Shown here piece by piece: positions 34,458 through 40,998 of a stretch of DNA of 64,000 nt (the stretch's first letter is position 1; every line of letters begins with the position of its first letter). The notes below the pieces were generated by a model that ran no database searches, was not told the origin of the DNA, and saw only the letters and a program-made list of their open reading frames with translations. The translations under genes were made by a program, and so were the position numbers. This stretch comes from Mogibacterium sp. (GTDB lineage: Bacteria; Bacillota; Clostridia; Peptostreptococcales; Anaerovoracaceae), in assembly GCA_017515425.1 (NCBI GenBank), contig JAFWFU010000053.1, forward strand, positions 21,572 through 85,571, read 5' to 3'.

Positions 34458-34486
34458 AAGTCGAATTTTCTATTCAATTTTGATAT

Positions 34487-34515
34487 TTAATACCACAACT
34501 CGCGTTATTTGTCAA
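34487..34515 (-). promoter_or_regulatory. Promoter of the adenine deaminase operon
   Basis: TTGACA (34510-34515) and TATTAA (34487-34492) lie on the minus strand with a 17-base spacer. The start site would be near 34480, giving a leader of about 110 bases. Confidence 0.75.
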
Positions 34516-34588
34516 GGCGCAGAGTCGGATATTTTCGCATGTTATTGACAGTCGCCGAGCTGGATAATTGCAGTTTATACGGACGTGA

Positions 34589-35887
34589 TTAGAATTGCAT
34601 ACTTACGTTATTATCAGATGAAATATAGTTGTTGCTGACTTCGTTTATTGCTGATGCAAGCCTGCAAGCTGACACATGGTCGTTCGCGATACTTCTGGAC
34701 ATTCTCCGCAGTTTGCATGAGATTAGAAAGCCGGAAACAGCGCTATAATGTAGGTTCCCTGCTATTGCGTCCACTTCTTCGGCAATGTCACGAATACGAG
34801 ATGAGGCTCGTCTGAATTCATCGCTTACTTCCGTCAGGGCTGCTGGGTTTACATAATACTCGGCAGGAACTTCTATAAGGCTGTGATAAATCGAGCCGAT
34901 TTTCGTCAAAATAGCCGCAGACACCACCGTTGAAGCCAATAATATAATTCTTATCGGCAGCGGTATCAACACCGAATCTAGGATTTCAAAATGTTTTGAA
35001 GCGTAGTCCAAACTTCTGGCAAGTGGATCCCTCTCTCCATCAATTACTTCGCCATTTACTAAAACTAAATTTGTAACCTCGTGTCTATGGGCTAAGTTTT
35101 CTATCTCAGTTCCCTGCATATCCGGCGTATCAGCGAATACAACTCTGTAATTTGATCCCGGAAGGGGAAAGAGCAGCGCGCCCACAGCGCTCCATGCGCA
35201 GTGGTCGACCTTCCCAGACATTGCGTTTATCGCACTCGCATGTGTAAGAATGTATTCTTCGGAATAGCCCGGGCCATCAAAATTTACACATCTTCCGATC
35301 TTATCTCTCATTCCCCCGGATGCCGTAATAATAGCATGTTCAGCAAGATTGCCACCAAGCGAATGCCCTGTAGCATCAAATGAATCATATCTATCTCCGT
35401 ATTGCTCGTATAGACGATTCATATATGCTTCGGCATCTTTCTGCTGCCAAGTCTCCGTGCTGTTATGCAAGCCTAAATCTGCAAGTCCCCAGTCTTTCAG
35501 TGCGGAGATGTCATCATAGCTCTCACTCCCCCTGAACCCAACAATAGCATCTCCATCTCCGGTTTCAATAAGGGAAGCATACATTCCAGATTCAAATATC
35601 TGTCCGCCCGAGCTGTGATCACAAGCGTCTACGACTGCCCAGCTTTCCCATTCAACATTTTTGAAGTCTTCTCTGCTTGTAATCTGCTCAATATTATAAA
35701 TCGTATTAAGTTGTCTCTGTTGCTGCGATGTTAGGCCTCCGTTTGCTTTCATATGTTCAAGAGAGGCTTTCTGTCCGTTTATCCATGACGAAACGTTAAC
35801 CGAATCCCCATTTTTATTGGGATTGATATTCAGGTATGCTATTTGTGTTGCCAGCAATAGTTCTGCATCAGAATGTGCGCTTTTCAT
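34589..35887 (-). CDS. GHSLGG lipase, candidate T7SS effector
   Basis: This 432-residue protein has an N-terminal alpha/beta-hydrolase (DUF2974-like lipase) domain with nucleophile elbow ATGHSLGGN near residue 177, and FRGSE before it. The C-terminal ~100 residues are helical, with two hydrophobic stretches and a Ser/Arg-rich amphipathic region (EFRRASSRIRDIAEEVDAIA) resembling the targeting end of type VII substrates. Lipase-first with C-terminal targeting helices recalls S. aureus TslA. It is the last gene of the secretion locus and overlaps the lipoprotein gene by ATGA. Its targets (membrane lipids of competitors or host) are inferred. Confidence 0.7.
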   Translation of the reverse strand: MKSAHSDAELLLATQIAYLNINPNKNGDSVNVSSWINGQKASLEHMKANGGLTSQQQRQLNTIYNIEQITSREDFKNVEWESWAVVDACDHSSGGQIFESGMYASLIETGDGDAIVGFRGSESYDDISALKDWGLADLGLHNSTETWQQKDAEAYMNRLYEQYGDRYDSFDATGHSLGGNLAEHAIITASGGMRDKIGRCVNFDGPGYSEEYILTHASAINAMSGKVDHCAWSAVGALLFPLPGSNYRVVFADTPDMQGTEIENLAHRHEVTNLVLVNGEVIDGERDPLARSLDYASKHFEILDSVLIPLPIRIILLASTVVSAAILTKIGSIYHSLIEVPAEYYVNPAALTEVSDEFRRASSRIRDIAEEVDAIAGNLHYSAVSGFLISCKLRRMSRSIANDHVSACRLASAINEVSNNYISSDNNVSMQF

Positions 35888-36597
35888 ATTCCAAGCTCCT
35901 TTCTAAGCTCATCTATAGCAGGAACCTCCGCAGCGCTTAAGTCAATCAACATACGGCGCCCATCCACCATTATTTCGTGTACGATGTCTGAATTTAAATC
36001 GTCGATACTCTCTATTTCACCTTGAAGTATGCTCATTTCCTTTGCACTGATGACAATAGGATTTATAGATCCATTAGTTATACCAAGATTCTTTATCTCA
36101 GCTATTGCATTATGTAGTGCTGCTGCATCTGCGCCTTCTGCCGCAATAAAAACCACTATGTCAAATCTGTCCTCAGGATTATCCTCCAAATGCTTTTGAG
36201 GCGTGGTGTCAAGCGATTCATCAATCGTATATTCCAATATATTCTTTGTAAAAACATAATAGTCGCCACTATAATCCTTCATCAGCAACTCCACTTTATC
36301 GCTTATTTCGTGGCATATCTTCTTTACTATGTAATTGTCCGACAGAGCCGTGCCGTCATTATTCATTTCCGCACGGATAATAATATCCGGTCTCGTGCTC
36401 GGTCTAAGCCATGCATAGAAACATTCATCATCTATCGCTCTTGTCTCAACGGCATTAAAGCTCTCATCATATTTTGCTCTAAGAGCCTCCTCAGCTGTGG
36501 TAATCATTGATTTTTCACTCATTTTCTGACATCCTCCCGTGGTTATCAAGATAAGCAGCAATACCAGCAAAGCTGCCGTCCTCTTTATGGCAAGCAT
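35884..36597 (-). CDS. Lipoprotein, candidate immunity partner of the lipase
   Basis: The 237-residue protein has a type II signal peptide ending LITTGGC, with lipidation at Cys23. The rest is a soluble mixed alpha/beta domain exposed outside the membrane, with no enzyme motif recognised. The four-base overlap with the lipase gene means coupled expression. In S. aureus the lipoprotein TilA neutralises the T7SS lipase TslA, so a comparable immunity role is a reasonable inference, though sequence similarity was not tested. Confidence 0.65.
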   Translation of the reverse strand: MLAIKRTAALLVLLLILITTGGCQKMSEKSMITTAEEALRAKYDESFNAVETRAIDDECFYAWLRPSTRPDIIIRAEMNNDGTALSDNYIVKKICHEISDKVELLMKDYSGDYYVFTKNILEYTIDESLDTTPQKHLEDNPEDRFDIVVFIAAEGADAAALHNAIAEIKNLGITNGSINPIVISAKEMSILQGEIESIDDLNSDIVHEIMVDGRRMLIDLSAAEVPAIDELRKELGI

Positions 36598-36600
36598 ATC

Positions 36601-36900
36601 CTATCCTCCTATAATACTCAGCAAAGTCATCTCCGTCCTATAGTATTCCCTAGCGGCAAGTCTCAGTAATCCAGCACAGATTTCCAATTTATAGGCATTT
36701 GCTTTTACCTTCTCCGCATATTGAGTATTCTTTTTGCTGAATTCATTCTTTGCATACCCTTCCCATCCAGAATGCGTGCAGGCAGCTACGCTTTCTTCCA
36801 CTTCGCTTGCAATAGATTTCAGACTTTTGGCGAGTTCCTCAAGTCTTGCAGCCTTTGTAAGGGTGTCGCGATAATTCATATATATTTGTTCTCTGGACAT
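36601..36900 (-). CDS. WXG100-like helical protein
   Basis: 99 residues. Two long helices are predicted around a central SGWEGYAKNEF turn, the WxG signature (W-E-G). This is the size and layout of EsxA/EsxB-type substrates or chaperones. It starts three bases before the lipoprotein end and may escort the lipase, since small WXG-like proteins encoded next to a T7SS effector often pair with its targeting helices. A C-terminal YxxxD/E export signal is not obvious; AREYYRTEM is the nearest match. Confidence 0.7.
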   Translation of the reverse strand: MSREQIYMNYRDTLTKAARLEELAKSLKSIASEVEESVAACTHSGWEGYAKNEFSKKNTQYAEKVKANAYKLEICAGLLRLAAREYYRTEMTLLSIIGG

Positions 36901-36927
36901 ATCATATATCTCCTTTGGACTGTCTCC

Positions 36928-37236
36928 CTAGACAATTACATCCGATCGCAATGCTTGAGTGGATTCATAAATCTCTTGCTCACTTTCCTCATATATTCCC
37001 GCAATTATTTGCAACGCTCGAATGTTTCCTCTGAAACTATTAAGTGCTGATTCAATTCTTTCCTTTTTTCTGCTATAGCTGCCATAATAAGCCTCTTGCC
37101 CTGCCCCTTCCCAGAACTGAGATGAGCTGCTTACTATTGTCTCCACTTTTCCAAAATGCTTATCTACAGCATTTATATATTTTGTGGCTTCTTCGGTAGC
37201 CAGCACGAGTCGCTCTGTAGAAACCTTTATCTTCAT
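36928..37236 (-). CDS. WXG100-like helical protein
   Basis: 102 residues from the ATG chosen (a GTG one codon upstream is possible). SQFWEGAGQEAYYGSY gives the W-E-G turn between two helices, and the end, IYESTQALRSDVIV, matches that of the EsxA-like protein at 37645, with YEESEQEIYE as a possible YxxxD/E-type export signal. It shares the tail SDVIV with that paralogue, suggesting duplication within the locus. A secreted subunit of a WXG100 pair is likely. Confidence 0.78.
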   Translation of the reverse strand: MKIKVSTERLVLATEEATKYINAVDKHFGKVETIVSSSSQFWEGAGQEAYYGSYSRKKERIESALNSFRGNIRALQIIAGIYEESEQEIYESTQALRSDVIV

Positions 37237-37250
37237 CACTCAACCTCACT

Positions 37251-37553
37251 CTATATTCTGACTCTTCTTATATTATTGCGGTTGTCGTTTTCGCACTGTC
37301 GATACAGCGATTCCGCTTTACTTAAATCTGAAAGATAATTTGATAAGAACCTGCATACTTCATCCATTTCCTTCATGGATTCATTTACACTGTTTTGAAA
37401 TGAACTCCAAGCCGGGCCTTCCCAACACGTCGCCAAATCCCGCATTGCATCAGCAAGCTTGTTGACATCAGCCTGCATATCGTCAATTTTTGTATCAATT
37501 CTGCTCCGGTCTCTCTTCATTTTATCCGCAGACACCCTTATTACCTTGCTCAT
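37251..37553 (-). CDS. WXG100-like helical protein
   Basis: 100 residues. The helical hairpin is centred on ATCWEGPAWSSFQ (W-E-G). The N-terminal helix is strongly charged (KMKRDRSRIDTKIDDMQ) and the C-terminal one ends in basic RRVRI. There is no clear export motif, so it might be the non-signal partner of a heterodimer with the neighbouring SDVIV-ended protein. It follows an internal terminator-like hairpin. Confidence 0.75.
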   Translation of the reverse strand: MSKVIRVSADKMKRDRSRIDTKIDDMQADVNKLADAMRDLATCWEGPAWSSFQNSVNESMKEMDEVCRFLSNYLSDLSKAESLYRQCENDNRNNIRRVRI

Positions 37554-37590
37554 TTCTTGCTCCCATTACTAAGCTTTAAGTTTTAAGAAA

Positions 37591-37617
37591 TGAGACGGCA
37601 ATTACGCACCGCCTCAT
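37591..37617 (-). terminator. Internal terminator-like hairpin after the EsxA-like gene
   Basis: On the minus strand TGAGGCGG pairs with CCGTCTCA (one G-T wobble) and is followed by TTTCTT. Partial termination here would raise expression of the EsxA-like gene and those upstream relative to the distal WXG, lipoprotein and lipase genes. Confidence 0.55.
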
Positions 37618-37644
37618 CTCTCTTCACACTCTTTATATTTTGCT

Positions 37645-37959
37645 TTAAACAATCACATCCGATGAAAGACTCTGTGTTGTCTCTGTTATCTGCTGCTCTG
37701 TCGACATATAGGTCTGAGCCATAGTGTTCAAATCTTCAACATGTTCACTAATCATATTCAGCATTCTCTGAATATCGTCGCGAAGTCCGTTAAACTTTGA
37801 TACATATGCTGCGCCTGCCTCGCCGACCCATGTGCTCGGAAGCCCGTTTATCAAATCCATCATCTCTGAGGTAAGGTTTCCAATCTGAGTTCCTTCACTT
37901 CTGAACTCACTTGCTGTGTTCATCAATATTTCTGGTGTTACTTTAATAATTCCTTCCAT
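37645..37959 (-). CDS. EsxA-like WXG100 protein
   Basis: This is the best match in the locus to canonical EsxA: IKVTPEILMNTASEFRSEG in helix 1, LPSTWVGEAGAAYVSKF at the turn (W-V-G), and TYMSTEQQITETTQSLSSDV at the end with a YxxxE export signal (YMSTE). It is probably the main secreted substrate or core component, acting as a homodimer like Firmicute EsxA. I start at the ATG of MEGIIK, seven bases after AAGGAGGC; an ATG two codons upstream is too close to that site. Confidence 0.88.
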   Translation of the reverse strand: MEGIIKVTPEILMNTASEFRSEGTQIGNLTSEMMDLINGLPSTWVGEAGAAYVSKFNGLRDDIQRMLNMISEHVEDLNTMAQTYMSTEQQITETTQSLSSDVIV

Positions 37960-38018
37960 TGCCATGCCTCCTTATTCCTACTTGAATTCCTTCTATGCCT
38001 GCAATCTTCAGTTTGTAA

Positions 38019-38318
38019 TCAGTAGCGCCTTGTCGTAGCTACATCCACATTCCGGCTTTCCGCAATCTGATACTTCTCAACAGCATTGATAAGAACCTGT
38101 ACATACATAGCAACTGCGTTGTAGAAATTGTGCATCTGCGTTACGTCGTTTGTAAATGCGGTGTGGAACTGTGTCCTTGCCTCTCCTTCCCACATGCCGT
38201 TGAGAGCGCCCTCTGTTTCCTCAAGCGTACCAACCTGATTGTAGAACTGCTGGTTAAGAGCATTTAGCTCCTCTGCTTTAGAGTTGAGTTCTGATATTAT
38301 TACACTTAATTCTGCCAT
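38019..38318 (-). CDS. WXG100 protein
   Basis: 99 residues. ALNGMWEGEARTQFHTAF holds the W-E-G turn, helix 1 is ISELNSKAEELNALNQQFYN and helix 2 carries NAVAMYVQVLINAVEKYQIA. EKYQIAESR near the end may supply a Y-x-x-x-E export signal. AGGAGG lies upstream. It is the first WXG100 gene of the cluster and could dimerise with the EsxA-like protein next door. Confidence 0.85.
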   Translation of the reverse strand: MAELSVIISELNSKAEELNALNQQFYNQVGTLEETEGALNGMWEGEARTQFHTAFTNDVTQMHNFYNAVAMYVQVLINAVEKYQIAESRNVDVATTRRY

Positions 38319-38450
38319 ATCTTCCTCCTTGAATTATTATCCTGTGATTCGGAACTCTGTGGTTCCTGCTGACAATTAGATAATAGCGATAATTATCTTT
38401 TGTGGATGCTTTTCTGACGAACTGCACTTTTCCCCGAATGAACGACCTTG

Positions 38451-38792
38451 TCAGTGTACCGGAATCAGATGTTCATGCTCACTGAGGTTGGAGAACTCGC
38501 TTATGCCGAACTCAATATAATCCTTCTCGCCTCTAAAGATTGCTTCGTTCTCATCTATGCTTTTATACAATCCTCTGTAATTATTCGCGGCTTCCTCAAG
38601 AGCTATAGCCATATATTTCATCTCTTGTATTTGCTCTTCTATTTCAGAAAGAACTGTGCCAATCTCCTCGAATTCTCCCTCGCTGTTTTCAAAAACATCG
38701 TAAAACTGTTCAAGAAGCGCCGACAGCCTCCTTGCGTACTCCTTGTAATCAAGGGAAGCATTTTCTATTGTTATTATCTTATCTCTCATCAT
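38451..38792 (-). CDS. Acidic helical protein of the T7SS locus
   Basis: 113 residues, very acidic and helical (FENSEGEFEEIGTVLSEIEE). It lacks a W-x-G turn, so it is not a clear WXG100 member, but size and position fit a small chaperone or accessory factor of this secretion locus. I recognise no domain. A second ATG directly after the first is equally possible, and no strong ribosome binding site is seen. Confidence 0.6.
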   Translation of the reverse strand: MMRDKIITIENASLDYKEYARRLSALLEQFYDVFENSEGEFEEIGTVLSEIEEQIQEMKYMAIALEEAANNYRGLYKSIDENEAIFRGEKDYIEFGISEFSNLSEHEHLIPVH

Positions 38793-38805
38793 ACTTTTTC
38801 GATTT

Positions 38806-39354
38806 CTATAGCCTTACTATAAATGCACTTCCGCCAATATCTATCCTGTCTCCCGAATTAAGAGTCGCAGTTTTCAAAATGCGCTTCCCGTTCAGAAATG
38901 TTCCGTTCCTAGATTGCAGATCTCTTATTATCAACTTCTGTCCATCCCTCTCCACCCTGCAATGAGACTTAGACAGGAGATTGTCATTTATAACGAGCCT
39001 GCTGTCGCCCGCTCTCGTCTCGGGATTTCTTCCGATTATCAGACTCCTGTTGAATTGGCAATTATGCTGTCTTCGAGATGTAACATCGTAAAGCACAAGA
39101 TTATTGTGGTTTAGATGATCATCTGTGAGTATCGTAGGTGTGGACTGTATGCCTCCAACATTGGGGAAGTGCTGTCCCGTGCTGGAAATATACTTTTGTT
39201 CCCTTACATCAACCACATTCTTAACTATTATGTCCTGATAGCCGGGATGGCTCCCACCCTGCGGTGATTTACCTGCGGATATTTTATTTGAAACGAGGTA
39301 TGCGACGAGGGCAAATGCCGCCACGATAATAATTCCCGATATTATCCAAGCCAT
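38806..39354 (-). CDS. Single-pass membrane FHA protein
   Basis: 182 residues with an N-terminal membrane segment (about 3-22), a linker and a C-terminal FHA domain (about 95-182). Conserved phosphothreonine-binding positions are visible: SLIIGRNPE (GR), LLSKSHCRVE (SxxH) and LQSRNGTFLNG (NG). FHA domains read phosphothreonine, so it likely recruits kinase-marked partners to the secretion machine at the inner face. It overlaps the short upstream gene by 13 bases. Confidence 0.88.
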   Translation of the reverse strand: MAWIISGIIIVAAFALVAYLVSNKISAGKSPQGGSHPGYQDIIVKNVVDVREQKYISSTGQHFPNVGGIQSTPTILTDDHLNHNNLVLYDVTSRRQHNCQFNRSLIIGRNPETRAGDSRLVINDNLLSKSHCRVERDGQKLIIRDLQSRNGTFLNGKRILKTATLNSGDRIDIGGSAFIVRL

Positions 39355-39533
39355 TTTTTCAACCTCTTGAAGCCTTCTTCCATTTCTGAGGCAAGAGCCT
39401 TTTCTCTTGCATAAAAGGCTTCTCCCGCCTCATCATCCCATACTGCGCGGAGTTCGTCTGCTCTATCCGACAGCTCTCTGGATAATTTCTTATAATTCAT
39501 CATAAGCTCGTATGCTTTTTCAATATCTCTCAT
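39342..39533 (-). CDS. Short WXG-like helical protein
   Basis: 63 residues. A helix, the turn RAVWDDEAGEAFYAREK (W-D-D rather than W-x-G) and a second, short helix resemble a truncated WXG100 unit. Its start overlaps the YukD-like stop by ATGA and its end overlaps the FHA gene, so it is translated in series with them. It is too short for a complete four-helix dimer and might cap another WXG protein. Confidence 0.6.
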   Translation of the reverse strand: MRDIEKAYELMMNYKKLSRELSDRADELRAVWDDEAGEAFYAREKALASEMEEGFKRLKKWLG

Positions 39534-39778
39534 GCCATCACCAATTCGCTTCCGCTCTCAAGTCCATTTTCGTATGCCGTCTTATTCATATCTATAAGAT
39601 ATCTTCGCTGCTTATCCCAGAATACCAACTCCCTTATATCCCCATCCACTTTGCACTGATTTTTTCTGACAATCATTTCAGCAATTTCATTTCTGACGAA
39701 CGCAAACGGCACATCTTCATCAATCTGAAAATCATATTTAAGCTCCATGACGGGGATATTTACAGTAATAATGACCAT
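39530..39778 (-). CDS. YukD/EsaB-like ubiquitin-fold protein
   Basis: 82 residues with a beta-grasp pattern: an opening strand VIITVNIPVMELKYDFQIDED, a helix (VRNEIAEMIVRK) and later strands RELVFWDKQRRYLID and NGLESGSELVMA. YukD/EsaB is a hallmark cytosolic component of Firmicute type VII secretion that regulates substrate export. Its position between the EssC-like gene and the WXG genes supports the assignment. Confidence 0.82.
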   Translation of the reverse strand: MVIITVNIPVMELKYDFQIDEDVPFAFVRNEIAEMIVRKNQCKVDGDIRELVFWDKQRRYLIDMNKTAYENGLESGSELVMA

Positions 39779-40257
39779 TTATCGTCCTCCTCGATTGACT
39801 CCTTGAATTTCTCGAAGCTTTCTGCTGTGTAGTGCGTAAGCCTCACGGAGTCCCTCCTGTTAGAACATTTTTCGCTTGTTAGAACCCCATTTTCAGAATA
39901 ATAGCAGAATAGCTTGCGCCCCTCTTCGAGTTCCAATATCTCTGTTGCAGTATGGTTTGAGATAATTCTCAGCATATCCAGCAAATCTTCTCTTATGAAA
40001 AACTTTTCCTCATTGTCCTTGCTGTTCACTTCATCACTATCCCCGAGAATTGTCGGCAGCGCCTCATTTTGCGCATGGCTTCCTTCATTTTTGAGAAGCC
40101 CGTTTTTATTCATTGCATCTAGGGAATTGATAATGCTTTCCGGCAAATACTCCTTCTTAGGCATATACACGCCTTCACAGCTTCTCTCTCCTTGGCTGTA
40201 AAGCAGAATTCTCAGCTCATCAAAAGTCAATATGATACTTTTTTCGACTATTTCCAT
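39760..40257 (-). CDS. Unknown cytoplasmic protein of the T7SS locus
   Basis: 165 residues with no membrane segment. The opening ILTFDELRILLYSQGERSCE and the closing LTHYTAESFEKFKESIEEDD suggest a compact alpha/beta fold, vaguely like substrate-chaperone families of ESX systems (EspG-type), but I cannot assign it. It begins one base after the LytTR gene stop codon and overlaps the YukD-like gene by 19 bases, so it belongs to the core of the operon. Confidence 0.6.
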   Translation of the reverse strand: MEIVEKSIILTFDELRILLYSQGERSCEGVYMPKKEYLPESIINSLDAMNKNGLLKNEGSHAQNEALPTILGDSDEVNSKDNEEKFFIREDLLDMLRIISNHTATEILELEEGRKLFCYYSENGVLTSEKCSNRRDSVRLTHYTAESFEKFKESIEEDDKWSLLL

Positions 40258-40258
40258 A

Positions 40259-40984
40259 TTATTTACCTGTATTCAGATATTCCTTTATCTCTTTTTTATA
40301 ACTTCGCGACAGCGGTATCTCCGTTCCGTCATCAAGGATTACTCTTCCTGCCGACAGCTCAACTGTCTTGATTTTAGTTTTATTGACAATATAACTCCTG
40401 TGACAGCGCATGAAGGTGTCGTCCATTTTCTTCTCAAGCTCGTCCAAGGTATCATAAAATCCGTATTCCTCCATTTCGGTTGACAGGAATACCTTCTTCT
40501 CCCTGGACTCAAAGAATAAAATCCTGTCATAGGAAATAAGATTCCTATTCCCCTTGCTCTCGGCGACAAATACCCTTCTGTCTTCCGGCGCTTCAAGCCT
40601 CTTCATATAGCTGACAACGGCTTCCTTCATCACCTCGTCAATTTGCTTGCTGCTTAGCGGCTTTATCATGAGAGACTCTGCTCGAATAGACGGTCTGATA
40701 TACTTTACCGGCGATATCTTGTCATCTGCTATGAGAGTGATATAGGACGACGCATAGTCGCTTCTCAATTTTTCTGCAATTTCAAGCGAGCCATCCATCG
40801 TCAGGTCTAGGCAGATCATATCTATTTTATCGCTTTCCTTAAGCGAGCTTTTTAGCTCGGCTACAGTGCCGCTTTCCATAAAGCGCCACTGTTCATCCGA
40901 GTGATATGCAGCCTGTGACTCAGCACTTGACAGGATCTGTTTTCTCTCTTGTTTCGGTGAATCTGATATGACCATCACGATCAT
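40259..40984 (-). CDS. LytTR-type response regulator
   Basis: The 241-residue protein has a receiver-like domain (about 1-120), with ICLDLTMDG (phosphoacceptor-like Asp near 59) and LMIKPLSSKQ (conserved Lys). A LytTR DNA-binding domain follows (about 140-235), with ILFFESREKKVFL, FMRCHRSYIVN and IPLSRSYKKEIK. LytTR factors bind paired direct repeats and regulate surface or secretion genes. No histidine kinase gene is in the locus, so its input may come from the Ser/Thr kinases or an unlinked sensor. Confidence 0.87.
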   Translation of the reverse strand: MIVMVISDSPKQERKQILSSAESQAAYHSDEQWRFMESGTVAELKSSLKESDKIDMICLDLTMDGSLEIAEKLRSDYASSYITLIADDKISPVKYIRPSIRAESLMIKPLSSKQIDEVMKEAVVSYMKRLEAPEDRRVFVAESKGNRNLISYDRILFFESREKKVFLSTEMEEYGFYDTLDELEKKMDDTFMRCHRSYIVNKTKIKTVELSAGRVILDDGTEIPLSRSYKKEIKEYLNTGK

Positions 40985-40998
40985 AGATTTTCTCCTTA

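Noticed and set aside
34369-34480. Purine riboswitch in the adenine deaminase leader
   Set aside because: The conserved purine-riboswitch core and three-stem junction could not be recognised; only a terminator-type hairpin with a competing stem is visible.
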